A DNA stretch of 64,000 nucleotides from Torymus aiolomorphi (Eukaryota > Arthropoda > Insecta > Hymenoptera > Torymidae). A program made the translations under genes and the position numbers. The stretch lies in contig CM070874.1 in NCBI GenBank assembly GCA_036365515.1, positions 247,751,430 through 247,815,429 of the forward strand, in the 5' to 3' direction. This document shows positions 35,127-48,037 of this stretch, piece after piece; the stretch's first letter is position 1; each line of letters starts with the position of its first letter. The notes beneath the pieces were generated by a model, which saw only the letters and a list, made by a program, of their open reading frames with translations, was not told the origin of the DNA and did not search any database.

Positions 35127-36735
35127 ATATATAGAATGCTGAAAATAAAAACATTTTTTTAATTTGTATGCGTCACCCCTCTAAACGTTACATTACTATG
35201 TTGCGAGAACATAGCTATTTCTCAATGAGGAAGCTTCGTACGTTGTACGTTGTACGCTTTTACTGATGTACGCCATCATGCGACCAATGTCTTTTTACCG
35301 GGAAATATTTGTTTAAATATTAAAAAAATACCATATTTTCACAAGATAATAATGTTGCATTTAAAAAGGCGACACATACAAATAAAACAAATATTTATAC
35401 TTTGGGCCATCCTGTTAAGAATCTATTAAGAATATCGTATCTGTATATTTCTTTACTAAAGCGCTTGATTAAAATGAAAAGAAGGTAATATCGAGTTTTT
35501 TTTAAATTTGTAAACAGTAATCGATAAGATGTATTGCACAATGCCTGTTAATTTAGATTTATTAAAATTAAGATTTAGTTATTTAAAATTATTATTTGTA
35601 TATAAAATTTATTATTTGTAAAACATCTAATAGTAAAGGAACCGTATACAATTTTGGCTAAAGATTGAATCAGGAGTCTATAATTTTGTTAATAACAGAA
35701 AGTAAACAATACAGTATACACAATAAAGTATATTTTGATACATTTTTTAATTTTCGTAAAAATATTAAAAATACTTTATGCACTTATAAATCAGGATTTT
35801 TTAAATCTTTAAAATTAAAGAAAAATCAATTTAAACTATTTGTGCTCTATAACGTCAAATGTATCTCCAAAAAATGTAACAATGTACGAAATTGCATACT
35901 TTCTAATATGTTCATTAAAAATAACGCAAAATATAATTTCGAAAAGCTGTTATAATTTTATTAAAGCCTATAGACAGATACGAAATTCTTACAATTAATG
36001 CATTAGATCTGATATATAAATAGACATTTACCTGTAGTTTTGTAGTGCTGCTGACATTAAAAAAAATGAATTGATGCAATATTACAGCCACAATATTGTA
36101 GAAATAACCACTTTCACAAAACAACACTGCACGACTGGAACTGTACCGATTTATAAATACAATGTTTGCCAGCAATATATGAAACTACGAGTTAAATCAC
36201 CAATCTATAAATATCCGCCTCATAATAACATAAAAATAACATATTATTTTCTCATTCACAATCAGCGATTACTCTTATTTACTGCATAAAAATCACTTAC
36301 ATCCACGTACACACACGCACACACGCATTAATTTTTTTTAATGCTTTATTTATCACGTATCAAAACGGTACGATTGCCTTTGACGAAGTATTTATAATAA
36401 TACATAAAATAGAATAAAGGGAAGTAAGAACATAATGAACTCCCGGGGATGATTTGCACCCCTTTAAAATGTATTATTCACAGATAAAAAATATAAATAT
36501 TTTTCGTTTTTTGGTTCACTACAACATATAAAAGTTTAAATAAACATGTTACTTTTCTTGTGGAATTCAAGTCAAAATTAGTTTTTCGAAAAAGCTTTAC
36601 AATAATCCGTTTAAACAAGTAGTTTCACCAAACTAATTTTGCAAAATTAATGATAAATTAGTATTTCGTATTGCCCGAAAGCGCTAAAATTATATAGCGT
36701 TTGTCTGTGTTATTGGTCAAAATTTTATGGTCAAT
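35127..36735. other. AT-rich interior of the pogo-like element, no gene
   Basis: Short AT-biased frames only. Contains ACGTTGTACGTTGTACGCTTT near 35240 and a GAGGAAGCTTCGTACG word near 35229. Nothing else recognised. Confidence 0.5.
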
Positions 36736-37389
36736 CTTTTCAATGGAATGATTTTTAAAGAGATATATTTATTGTAATTTTTATAGCTGAAAATTGATAA
36801 AAAACTTAATTTCCTTTAAAAAAATAGGGGTTGCTACCCTTAAAATTGAAAGTTATACAGATTTATGGCCTTTTTAATGTTAAGATTTTTAGCGTTAGTT
36901 TTATTAAGGTATCTTTATTTATTTCTGAAATAATGAACAAAATAAAAATAAGGGGTTACCCCTAAAAAATAATTTTGGCCCAAACCACGAGACAGGTCAA
37001 CTTTATTTTTTAATTTTCTTTTAAATGAAATCTGTTTTGAGGCGATATATAATTTATTGTAATTTTTATAGCTGAAAATTGATGAGAAAAGCTTAGTTTT
37101 CTTGAAAAAAAAAATAGGGGTTGCTACCCTTAAAATTGAAAGTAATGCTCTTTTGAAGGCTTTTTTATTCTACAACTTTTGGCGTCGGTTTCATTAAACT
37201 AGCTTTATTTGTTTTTGAAATATTTGAAAAAAACTGTTTTTGAGGGTGAACTTTAGGGGTATATTTCATCCCCTTAAAGTGTCTATCAGCACGTAAAAAA
37301 AAATACGTGTCTCTTATTTTTTAATGTACTACAACATATTGCAATATCGTCCAAATCGGCGACTTACACTTGGGGTACCTTCCTTGTAA

Positions 37390-37955
37390 ATGTGCACGGG
37401 AGGGCAGTTCGCGGCGAGGGTCTTCACCGCGCCGAATTCGCCCGCGAGCACGACTCTCGCCACATACTATCTATTCAATTCAAATATCTCGATCTTATAA
37501 TTTTTTTTATTTACAAATGTCTTATCTGTCATTGTATTTTTGAACGAAAATTTATATAATAGAACAACAAATTCATTTTTAGGTACTTAATTAAGTAAGT
37601 AATGAATGGGCATCGGTTTTTATTAATGAATATGTAAAAGCAAATAATGCATGAATATAATATATATTTTTCTTATTCAATTTAATGTTTCCAAATCGCT
37701 TTTGCCTTACCTTAGAATACGCGAGGCAGTGTTCAAATAAAATAAGTCGTAGACTATATAGTTTATGATTTATTTTACGTGAACATTGCCTTACGGACTT
37801 ACATTAAGTATTTAAAAAAAAAGAAATCAAAAATATAAAATGAAAAGGGTTTCCCATCTGTGGTGTAAGGTACAAGGGTATATGGGTTTAGGGGCTTAGG
37901 TTAATCGAAAATAGAGAATAAAAAGAATTTTCGGTTTGCCATGTAGGGCACTAAC
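37390..37955. other. No gene; short GC-rich patch then AT-rich DNA
   Basis: The first 70 bp right of the pogo-like element are GC-rich (GCGGCGAGGG, CGCGCCGAATTCG); the rest is AT-rich with no recognisable feature. Confidence 0.5.
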
Positions 37956-37957
37956 TA

Positions 37958-38075
37958 GGGTAAGTGTGCCAGTTCCTGTGCCCTCACCAGTTACTGGCTT
38001 TTAACATGCATTCAAATGTCCAGTAACTGAAACTTGTCGTCTGCTTAGGGGGCACAGTAACTGGCACACTTACCC
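37958..38075. mobile_element. 118-bp MITE flanked by TA
   Basis: Ends GGGTAAGTGTGCCAGTT and inverse, with TA at 37956-37957 and 38076-38077. The middle also repeats CAGTTACTG. The TA target and small size fit a Tc1/mariner-type MITE. Confidence 0.75.
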
Positions 38076-38399
38076 TATATATAACCCCGTGAAGATATGT
38101 GAGATCTCTTTCGTATGAAATTTCCTTTGCAATTTTATTAAATAAAATTTTAAAAACCGCTGCTAATTCATTGGCACGTAGCTTCCTCAAACTTAATTTA
38201 CTGATTCCTTTGATTAATTTTTAATTCCAATATTTAAAATTTAATACTTCAGAAAGACAGAAATAACAAAACTCCAACATAATTTATTCAAATTTTTATG
38301 GATTATACATTTCCAGAAAATTTCACATACATAAAATGTATATCACAATTGCCTATAAATTTGTAACTGATATTTAGAGCTCTATGTATTTGAATGTAA

Positions 38400-39020
38400 T
38401 TTATAGCATTCGAAACATAATTAAATTACCTATATTTTCTAAAATAATTAATTTTCTAGCTATCACGGTTCTTTTGTTATTAACAGAAATGTAAAAATTT
38501 AAAAATTAAAAAAAAATGAGTTTTGGATGTTGAACTATTACGATAGTAAAATTGTCTTATTCGCTTCAAAATTCATTGTACAGGTATATTATTGATAGTT
38601 CACGGCAGAGTTTTTTTGGCAAAATGATTGGTTCATAATTTTCAGAGATATTATAAATTAAAATTATCGTTTTATAAATGAAATTAAATTTAATTATAAA
38701 CTAAGTTAAAAAAAATTATAAATTAATCCTCAAGAAATAGATTTTAAAAATGCCTAGAAAAATTTTAACCGCAAATATCTCTGAAATTTATGAACCAATC
38801 ACTTTGCCAAAAGAAGTCATCCAAGAACTATCAATAATATATCTCTACAATGAATTTTGAAGCGAATAAGACAATTTTACTCTTGTAATAGTTGAACATA
38901 TAAAACTCATTTTTTTTCATTTTTCAATTTTTACGTTTTTGTTAATAACAAAAGAACCGTGATAGCTAGAGAATTAATTTTTTTTAGAAAATATAGGTAA
39001 TTTAATTCTCTTTCGAATAC
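38400..39020. repeat. Fold-back copy of the 27-29 kb repeat family
   Basis: Arms 38400-38660 and 38755-39020 are inverted (ATCACGGTTCTTTTGTTATT; AATGATTGGTTCATAA; TAGAGAATTAATTTTTTTTAG). Sequence similarity to 27256-27995 and 29520-29935 is clear despite divergence. A further diverged block continues to 39330. Noncoding. Confidence 0.65.
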
Positions 39021-39674
39021 CACCTACCCCATTTAGATACATAGAGCCGTTCTCGAGAAATTACGATTAAAAAAAAAAATTGAAAAAAATTTTAACCTCA
39101 AATATCTTCGAAATTTATGGATCAATCCTTTTGCCCAAAGAACTCACTCGATTTGTATACAAAATCTACCCCTACAAAGAATTTCAAAGTGATTAAGCCA
39201 ATTTTACTATAGTTATTGATCGACAAAAAAATCACTTTTTTTATAAATTATTTTTTTTCTCAAAAAATAATGAATAAAAAAACCTAAAAATTTAGTAAGT
39301 TATAGTACTTAATATCCTTTATAACCAAAAAAATATTCATGTTAATATCTTTTTTTAATTTCGAAATATAACCTATTTACAAAAAATTACGTTTTCATCA
39401 ATAACTTATAACGAAATAGAGCTACCGACTTTTTTTTTTTTTTAAATTGATAATTTTATCCTACATACAGAGAATTCATGATATATAAACAGTATTTGTT
39501 CTAAATATTAAAAAAATCAAAAAAAAAATTTTGAAAATAAAAAAATGGCTATAAAAAAAATAATTAAATTTTACAAAAATAGAATATTGACCCCAATTGT
39601 GGAAGCAAAATCTAAAAAAATGATCACTCTCCCGTTAAAATCGGTTGAGTAGATCATGAGATATCAGTGTATAC

Positions 39675-39779
<105 letters not shown>

Positions 39780-40590
39780 TCCATACGGACATTTTCTAAA
39801 AATAGTGTATTTCGATTCCAAATTTGCTAAATAACATTTCTAACACATTATCTCATAAACTTTTTTTTTACTATCACAAAGCTTCCTCTATGAGGAAGCA
39901 AAATCACTGTCAATTCATTCGCACGTATGATGGTTTCCTCAAACTTAGTCTACATGTTCTTTTGACACCCATTTTATTTATTAACTTTTTAATTTGTTGA
40001 GCCCTTAAATATCAATTAGGTAGGTTCTTTCCACATTTGCATTCTGTCAGTACGCTAATTATTTCTAGGCTACATGCTATTTTCGTTAATTGTTGCGTTT
40101 TTTATGGAAAAGATTCATGCCTGAATGAAAAACTTGTCACATTTATTTGATAATGTTATCCAGGAGTTTTGGAAACGCTGATTATGAATTTTGGCATTAG
40201 TATTGAAATTGTTTAAGATAACTTGTACTAAATTTTAATAAAATTGGAAAATTTTCAAATTGAGATCCAGGATATTGGATCGTTCATATTAAATTTTGAA
40301 AATCTGATTGCAGATTCGTAATAAGAAACCCAAAAAACCATTACTCGCATGAAATTGTTACGTTCGACTTAACCTCTGAAATCTCATCAGCAATTTTAAT
40401 TCATAAATATTTTATTTTTAGTGTATATTCTTAAATAAATGTTATCAATAAATGTTACTAATGTTACTATTTTATTTCATTCTACTTCTATATATGATAA
40501 TCAATGAAACATAATATTAATTCATGCTTTTACATTAAAATTATTACTTAATTAAAATTGAAGATGAGATCTCCTAGAGATCTCATATAT

Positions 40591-43500
40591 GAGGCGTTTC
40601 GCCTCAACTCTCCCAGCGCGACGCGCTAGCGTCAAATCATGCTATTTTCAAGTCGTGTTTACGATATCAATATGCATTTCAAAAAATTATGTGATAAGCG
40701 TTTCCGACGTATTTTTTCCTCAGCTTTCCAATGGCGTAGGTGGTTTTTCCGAAATTTTCCATTTTCCCCCCCAACAAGTATAAAACATACTATATCTCGA
40801 AAAGTATATTTTTAATATTTTTTTTACCCCCTAGATCGAAAGCTGAGCATTTTTTACGTCGGAAAGGATTTTTTTCAGAATTTGCTCGAATGTTTTCTTA
40901 GAGAAACAGAACGCGAAAGAGCAGACGCAGCATCTCCTTCGCGCGCGGTTTTCGGCGCGCTGTACACCGCGTGGACTAGATGCATTTCGCTCTCTAACAA
41001 CCACTTAAAATTTTGATTTCCTTAATAATAGCAACAATAAACTGGTATTTATATTAATAATTCTTTTTTTTTTAAAGTAGATAATTTTATTTTGTTTTGT
41101 TTTACGGGTTTTTTAGGGAAGATTTGATATTTTGAACTCATTGACGTTTTTTTTAGTATTAATGTTGTTTTATTCATTGGAATAACGGCATGGTACTGTA
41201 AAGTTCCCGGTATAGATTTAATTTTACTTAACCTTGATTTTAGTACGTGTGTGAAATTCCGAACGTTCATAATGAACGAAATATTAACTTAAAGTTTCTA
41301 ATTCTGGTTAGAATTCCCCGGAGTGTGGTTTACTGGTGACTGCAAGAGTGAGAAGTGAAGAAATACAGTTAATATCCGATTTTAAATGTATTAAGTAGCC
41401 AAATTCGGCTAAATTTGAAAATGGCAAAAATCTTTCGTTCACTATGAACGTTCGAAATTTCAAACACCTATTTTAGTTTCAAAACGGCTTTTTCATAGGT
41501 CTCTTTAGTGCTGTAAAAAACATTAGTTTCTTTGCAATTACGTAAAGCCCAGTTGTAAAGGTCTTCTGGTGTTAAAATAGGATTACTCGAAGAGAGTTGA
41601 AGACTTGCTCTTTTCGCCCCTCTTTTCAAATTTGCGCCTATACCATCGCACGCACCATTACCGTGCGCTGTTGCATGAAAATCCCATTCAGCAGGAACTC
41701 CAAAATCTTTTTGATGAAACAGAAGATTTTGGAAGGTAGACTTGTTCTTAAAATGCTGACCTGCTCCATCAGTTAAGTAATAAATTTTCTTGACTATGAA
41801 ATTACTTTTTAAATACGATATTATAATTTTTTGATATTCATAAACAGCAACAGTATCGTGATTTAGATTATCAGAAATTATAGCAATGCTTATATGTTTA
41901 AGATCTTGATTTTCGTTATAATATACCACTGTTGTAAAAACTGTTGCTTGATTATTGTTCCAGTGGAACGATTGTGTTGAATTTTGCACTATAAACGCAT
42001 AGTTTTCTGCAAAATCACAACAAACAAGGAATTCTCCTTTTTGAAGTGTTTTTTTCAAATCGTTTAAGAAAAGATATTGTTCTCTCGCAAAGAAGTCATG
42101 AGTTTTAAATTTTATTAATTTTTCTCCCAGTATGTTCATGAATTCATAAACATTTACAGTTGTAGATACTATTGTGCAACGATCTGTCTGAAGCCATGAC
42201 TCATACTGTATTTGAAAAATATCATTTCTCTCAAAACATTCAAGCAAATGTTTCCGTAATACAGGCATATTGGGGCAATCTAAACAGTCTCCCAAGTAAC
42301 ATTTCGAACTAGCATTACTACATACGATTGCTTGGATGCAATCGTGGTAGTTTTTAAGAAATAGTCGAGTACCTTCAGTTAAACTCTGTAAATTAATAGC
42401 ATTTAACATCAGCTTGATATTTTCGTGGTGTACACATACGCATACATTATGCGTACCACTGCTTCCCGCTAGAACACAATGCGGCGGCCTCAATTGAGTA
42501 AATTTAGTGAAGCCAATATTAACAGATTCATGCTCTTTTTTAAATAAACAATAAATTTCACGTAAATTACCAAGTAGTAACCTTTTCTGTACATGTTCTC
42601 TTTTACCATTATCCTGCTTAACAGATATACAATCTTTTAATCCGGGCATTACACGACTAATATCGTCCCTCTCATAAAAACGTTTAACTGAATCTACACT
42701 TTCAACTGGAAATATTTTGACCCTTTTCTTTTCAGGTTTTGAAAAAATTCCACTTTCAGTTACTAACTTTTTCGCTTCTCGAGCTTTCCACTCAGTACAA
42801 CCGAACCCTCTGATTAAGTCTCTGCGAGACCAAAAATCAGGAGCAAGCGTGAGTAGCTGAATTTTATCTTCCTTACCCGGTGATTCTAAAAATTTTTTTT
42901 TTAATTGGTTGAGAACTGCCACGCCTGCTTTATGATATTCATCAGTACATTCAATTTTAGCTTTTTTGGCATCGCATGAAGGTAAATCTAACTTATGTTT
43001 ATAAAGTTGACGTTGACAGTTGGAACAAATTTTCGCGTTTTCTGGTACGAGGGGATACGCACTCCTAAATATTGAAGGAAAATTCGACAAATTTTTACGC
43101 ACAGAGTGATTAATTTTATTAAAAGGATTTATGCATTTCAGCTTCAAAGCTGGATCCATTTCAGTAGCGAGAAAATAAATGCAATAAATAAACCAAAAAT
43201 AAATTATGATTTAATCAGCAAACACACGAAGAACACAAATATAACGGAAACAGCGTTAAAATTCTTAAACAATTTCAAGGATAACAAAGATCGAAAATTC
43301 ATCAGACTTATATAATTGGATATAACAAATTACTCTCGGGCAGAAAATGTCAATCGTGCATATAAGTGAAATTCGAAGTGCAAAAAGATATTCCATAAAG
43401 AATTAAAAATGATAAATAAAAATAATAAGGTTACTAGAGAGCGAAATACATCTAGTCCACGCGCTGTACAGCGCGCCGCATACCGCGCACGAAGGAGACG

Positions 43501-43841
43501 CTGCGTCTGCTCTTTCGCGTTCTGTTTCTCTAAGAAAAACATTCGAGCAAATTTTGCAAAAAATCCTTTCCGACGTAAAAAATGCTCAGCTTTCGATCTA
43601 GATGATAAAAAAAATATTAAAAATATACTTTCCGAGATATAGTATGTTTTATACTTTTTGAGGGTGAAAATGGAAAATTTCGGAAAAACCACTTACACCA
43701 TTGGAAAGCTGAGGAAAAAATACGTCGGAAACGCTTATCACATAATTTTTTGAAATTCATATTGATATCGTAAACACGACTTGAAAATAGCATGATTTGA
43801 CGCTCGCGCGCCGCGCTGGGAGAGTTGAGGCGAAACGCCTC
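40591..43841 (-). mobile_element. Intact 3251-bp DNA transposon, ATAT target duplication (Sola-like?)
   Basis: Termini GAGGCGTTTCGCCTC, each itself a perfect 15-base palindrome, start inverted arms of about 430 bp (40591-41010, 43420-43841) that are over 90 percent alike. Perfect ATAT duplications lie at 40587-40590 and 43842-43845. One uninterrupted transposase ORF fills the interior. A 4-bp duplication and a transposase of this size fit the Sola group, but the superfamily assignment is inferred. Intact ends, duplication and ORF together suggest recent or current activity. Confidence 0.85.
41468..43159 (-). CDS. 563-aa DDE-type transposase of the intact element
   Basis: Uninterrupted ORF, ATG at 43159, the only long frame in the element. 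Residues about 40-70 hold a Cys-rich knuckle (ICSNCQRQLYKH); 110-140 hold a WSRRDLIRGFGCTEWKA segment that may be a DNA-binding helix unit. A Cys/His-rich middle follows (CVCVHH, CYLGDCLDCPN). The likely catalytic fold starts at VCCDFAENYAF (first D), then LTDGAGQHFKN (second D) and AEWDFHATAHGNGACDGIGA, which contains a candidate third acid. This block order is seen in unclassified invertebrate transposases; I could not assign the superfamily with certainty. Sits between long inverted ends with an ATAT duplication. Expression could start within the right arm. Confidence 0.75.
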   Translation of the reverse strand: MDPALKLKCINPFNKINHSVRKNLSNFPSIFRSAYPLVPENAKICSNCQRQLYKHKLDLPSCDAKKAKIECTDEYHKAGVAVLNQLKKKFLESPGKEDKIQLLTLAPDFWSRRDLIRGFGCTEWKAREAKKLVTESGIFSKPEKKRVKIFPVESVDSVKRFYERDDISRVMPGLKDCISVKQDNGKREHVQKRLLLGNLREIYCLFKKEHESVNIGFTKFTQLRPPHCVLAGSSGTHNVCVCVHHENIKLMLNAINLQSLTEGTRLFLKNYHDCIQAIVCSNASSKCYLGDCLDCPNMPVLRKHLLECFERNDIFQIQYESWLQTDRCTIVSTTVNVYEFMNILGEKLIKFKTHDFFAREQYLFLNDLKKTLQKGEFLVCCDFAENYAFIVQNSTQSFHWNNNQATVFTTVVYYNENQDLKHISIAIISDNLNHDTVAVYEYQKIIISYLKSNFIVKKIYYLTDGAGQHFKNKSTFQNLLFHQKDFGVPAEWDFHATAHGNGACDGIGANLKRGAKRASLQLSSSNPILTPEDLYNWALRNCKETNVFYSTKETYEKAVLKLK

Positions 43842-43945
43842 ATATTTGTTATACTTGAAATTCATACGTTACACATATACCATTTTCACTTAGGTAGGTG
43901 TATGCATTAAACTTCTTTTGATAATCCTATATATGATAATCCTAT

Positions 43946-43950
<5 letters not shown>

Positions 43951-44008
<58 letters not shown>
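43951..44008 (+). repeat. (GA)n microsatellite
   Basis: GA run of about 58 bp just right of the intact transposon. Confidence 0.97.
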
Positions 44009-44014
<6 letters not shown>

Positions 44015-44331
44015 GTTTAACATGAATTAGAGATGATGTAAGTATGTAAAAGTTTTTATACTTTGATTATACAGAAGTATAGATATTTAATATATTTTTA
44101 CAAATTTGTATGCATTTCAATGATTTTTTATTACAGGATTATTGCAGAGTACAGTATATTATATAAAATATTAAAAAAAAAATTATTACATCATTTCATT
44201 CAAAGGAATATTTAATGCAACCTAACTATGTAATTATAATGATATTAATTATTTTAGTAATTACATATATAGAATAAAAAGTTTTTAAATATAATTTTAG
44301 CTCTAAGATTAGATTTGAAAGTTACATTTTG

Positions 44332-46423
44332 CCTTTAGAAATAAGTAAACCACTGCTAACTACTTTAGCAGAATGCTTTCTCAAAGAGAATTGATAAATT
44401 TCATCAAATAATTTTTCTAAATGTACATTTAATATAAAATTTCATTCTTTCTGTATATCTGATTTTCCATCAATACAATTATTCAAAATGATCAAGAAAA
44501 TTATATTTAAAATAGTTATGTAGTAATTGCAAATTAAAAAGTTTAAGGTATTATCACATGCTGTTTATTGAATTTATAAATTAATTGCATTTCTTCGAAA
44601 TTTCTTCGGCGTTTTCTTTGAAAACCTGCTAACTTGGTGTTTGCTTCAAAACCCCGACAACTCAGCGAAGACTTCGAAAATCCATCGACTCATAGAGTGG
44701 TTTCAAAAACCATAAAACTCAGGCGTTTTTTTTTCTTTAATTTTGTAGTGGTAGCTCTAGGATGTTAAAGTACAATTTCTGTATAAGCGATGAAAAAAAT
44801 TATTTACGATTTTTCCATATGTTTTTTTATTTTTTTTGCCGACTTAATATTATCCGATTGGGCCGACAAAAATATGGATCGATAGGGGATTTTAAGGCCT
44901 TTCAGAAAATAGGTCTTCTTACGACCGATATCCAAACCCAGCGACGAAAAAAATTATTTTCGATTTTCCATTTTTTTTTTAATTTTTTTTAACAGACTTA
45001 AAATTATCTGATTGGGCCGACAAAAATATGGATTGATTGGTAATTTCAAGATCTTTCAGAAAATGGGCCTACTTCCGACCGATATCCAAACCCCCAGAGC
45101 CAAAAAAATTATTTTCGATTTTTCCACATTTTTTTTTTATTTTTTTTAATCGACTTAATATTGTAATATCCGATTTGGCCGAAACAAATATGGGTAGATA
45201 GAAAATTTTAAGACCTTTCAAAAAATGGGCCTGCTTCCGACTGATATCCAAATCCGGCAAAGAAAAAACATTATTTCGATTTTTCCATATTTTTCTTTAT
45301 TTTTTTTAATCGGCTTAATAATATCCGATCGGACCGAAAAAAATATGGGTAGATAGGAAATTTCAAGACCTTTCAGAAAATGGGCCTACTTCCGACGGAT
45401 ATCCAAACCCCCAGAGCCAACAAAAATTATTTTCGATTTTTCCATATTTTTCTTAATTTTTTTTAACCGACTTAGTAATATCCGATTGGGCCGACAAAAA
45501 TATGGGTAGATAGGAAATTTCAAGACCTTTCAGAAAATGGGAAAAAAATTATTTTCGATTTTTCCATATTTTTCTTAATTTTTTTAACCGACTTAGTAAT
45601 ATCCAATTGGGCCGACAAAAATATGGATTGATAGGTAATTTCAAGACCTTTCAGAAAATGGGCCTAATTCCCATCGATATCTTTGGATAGAAGCCCAGAG
45701 CCGAAAAAAATTATTTTCGATTTTGCGATATTTTGCTTTATTTTTTTTTAAACGACTTAATCTTATCCGATCAACTACATAATTGAACTTGCACAACTTC
45801 AAAATAAGCTTTAAATACCTGCTAAAAATAAACTTGATATCTCTGGCCAATTTCGAGTTATGCTGCGGACAAATTTATAACACACACACACACACACACA
45901 CACACCCACACACACGCACGCACACACACACCACACACTCACACACACACAGACATTTTCTAGAAAATGCATATCTCGGCTCAGAGAGCTCAGAAATATC
46001 GAAAATCATCGAAATCTCGAGGTCGGAAAATTTCACCGTTACCAAGCTTTCTCTTTGGGAAAGCAAACTATAATTGTGATTATTTTAAAGTAAAATATAA
46101 TTATTAACATCATTTCTGTCCAAACAATTTTTTTGTAATTATTGAAACATTTTTTTAAATCTGTATATTTAAAAAAACGTTTAAGGGGATGTGAGTACCG
46201 ACGTTATTTTTCAAACGAGTACATCTCCCGAAAATACCAATAGAATCATCAAAAAAAAATTGTGGGTATAGTATTGATATATACGGAGGGCTTGACAAAC
46301 ATGTTTTCCTTTCAAGAGAAAGCTTGATAACGGTGAAATTTTTCGACCTCGAGATTTCGATGATTTTCGATACTTCTGAGCTCCCTGAGATATGCATTTT
46401 CTAGAAAATGTCTGTTTATGTAT

Positions 46424-46455
<32 letters not shown>

Positions 46456-47495
46456 TGTGTGCGTGCGTGCGTGCATGCGTGCGAGTGTGTGTGTGTGTGT
46501 TATATATTTGTCCGCAGCATAACTCGAAACTGGTCAGAGATATCAAGTTTATCTTTGGCAGGTATTTAAAGCTTATTTTGAAGTTGTGCAAGTTAAATTA
46601 TATAGTTGATCGGATAATATTAAGTCGGTTAAAAAAAGATAAAGTAAAATATCGAAAAATCGAATTATTTTTTTTCGTCGCCGAATTTGGATATCGGTGG
46701 GAAGTAGGCCCATTTTCTGAAAGGTCTCGAAATTATCTAGCAATCCATATTTTTGTTAGCCCAATCGGATAATACTAAGTCGGTTAAAAAAAATAAAGAA
46801 AAATATGGAAAAATCGAAAATAATTTTTTTCGCCGCTGGGTTTGGATATCGGTCGTAAGTGGGTCCATTTTCTGAAAGGTCCTGACATTTTCTATCTACT
46901 CATATTTTTGTCGGCCCAATCGGATAATAAATATTAAGTCGGTTAAAAAAAAATAAAAAAAGAAAAATATGGAAAATCGTAAATAATTTTTTTCATCGCT
47001 TATACAGAAATTGTACTTTAACATCCTAGAGATACCACTACAAAATTAAAGAAAAAAAAACGTCTGAGTTGGAGGATATTTGAAACTTTCGCTGGGTTTC
47101 ATGGTTTTTGAAACCACTCTATGAGTTGGTGGATTTTCGAAGTCTTCGCTGAGTTGACGGGGTTTTGAAGCAAACACCGAGTTCGCAGGTTTTCGAAGAA
47201 AACGCCGAAGAAATTTCGAAGAAATGCAATTAATTTATAAATTCAATAAACGGCAGTGATAATACCTTAAACTTTTTAATTTGCAATTACTACATAACTA
47301 TTTTAAATATAATTTTCTTGATCATTTTGAATAATTGTATTGATGGAAAATCAGATATGCAGAAAGAATGAAATTTTATATTAAAATGTACATTTAGAAA
47401 AATTATTTGATGTAATTTATCAATTCTCTTTCAGAAAGCATTCTGTTAAAGCAGTTAGCAGCGGTTTTTCCAAAAAAATGATGAGAATTGATTTA
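44332..47495. mobile_element. 3.2-kb palindromic element with one expanded arm
   Basis: The left arm (44332-46065) and right arm (about 46270-47495) are inverted copies: AGCAGAATGCTTTCT, TTAAGGTATTATCAC, ATTTCTTCGGCGTTTTC, TAAAGTACAATTTCTG, GCGGACAAAT. The left arm is longer because an internal unit was tandemly multiplied (44809-45700). Both inner ends carry CA or TG/GCGT microsatellites and AGCTTTCTCTT hairpins. No transposase or other ORF. Confidence 0.8.
44809..45700. repeat. Tandem repeat of about 120-165 bp, six copies
   Basis: The phrase GATTTTTCCATAT (and variants) starts at about 44809, 44954, 45118, 45277, 45437 and 45558, followed each time by CCGATTGGGCCGACAAAAATATGG-type and CCTTTCAGAAAATGGGCC-type phrases. 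The unequal spacing shows indels. The right arm has only two to three units. Confidence 0.85.
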
Positions 47496-47499
47496 ATTA

Positions 47500-48030
47500 T
47501 ATAGAAACCGTACTGATGTTAAGTAGGAATCTGCATTTGACTTACTTTTCAAACGAGCATAGCTAACGACAATGCTAATAAAATCACTCAAAAAAATATC
47601 TGAATATAGTGTTTACGTGTACGGAGCGCTTGACAACCGTCTTTTTCCAAATAAACGTTTGAATGTTGATTTAAAAAATATTGAAATTAGGGTTTCACAT
47701 CATCTTAAATCTACATACTACATATATGAGAATTTTTGGTTTTGGTTTTGGCTGTCATAAAAATTGATTCAAAGATTATAATTATGAAATAAAATACATT
47801 AATTGTAAATTGCAGACACTGCACCCGTGTTAGAGCCCTCTCCACTGTCGGCTTTTTTCAAATCTATGCTTGTTACTTTATATCCTCTCCTATATCAGCC
47901 ATATTCGAGATCTATTTGTCTCTATTTCTATGTTATAACGAAATCAAAGTACCGTTACGTTACGAATAATTAAACATGGAATCACCTTAATGGAGTGGAA
48001 TAACCGATTTGTTTTACCCATATGTTCATA
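47500..48030. other. No gene recognised
   Basis: AT-rich sequence outside the palindrome with a weak inner resemblance to 46190-46310 (TACTTTTCAAACGAGCATAGCTA). Short frames only. Confidence 0.45.
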
Positions 48031-48037
48031 ATTATCA

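Larger units (their letters stand above)
32233..37387 (-). mobile_element. 5.2-kb pogo-like DNA transposon with long inverted ends
   Basis: The left end 32233-33060 and right end 36740-37387 are inverted copies (ACAAGGAAGGTACCCC at both termini, then GTGTAAGTCGCCGATTTGG). The left arm has an internal duplication of about 300 bp around the phrase TTTTCATCAATTTTCAGC. The interior carries a decayed transposase on the minus strand (33386-35126) and about 1.5 kb of AT-rich sequence without genes (35130-36730). No convincing TA duplication was found at the ends. Confidence 0.8.

Noticed and set aside
45783..46772. His/Thr- and Cys/Val-rich ORFs
   Set aside because: They cross CA, TG and GCGT microsatellites in the 3.2-kb palindrome.
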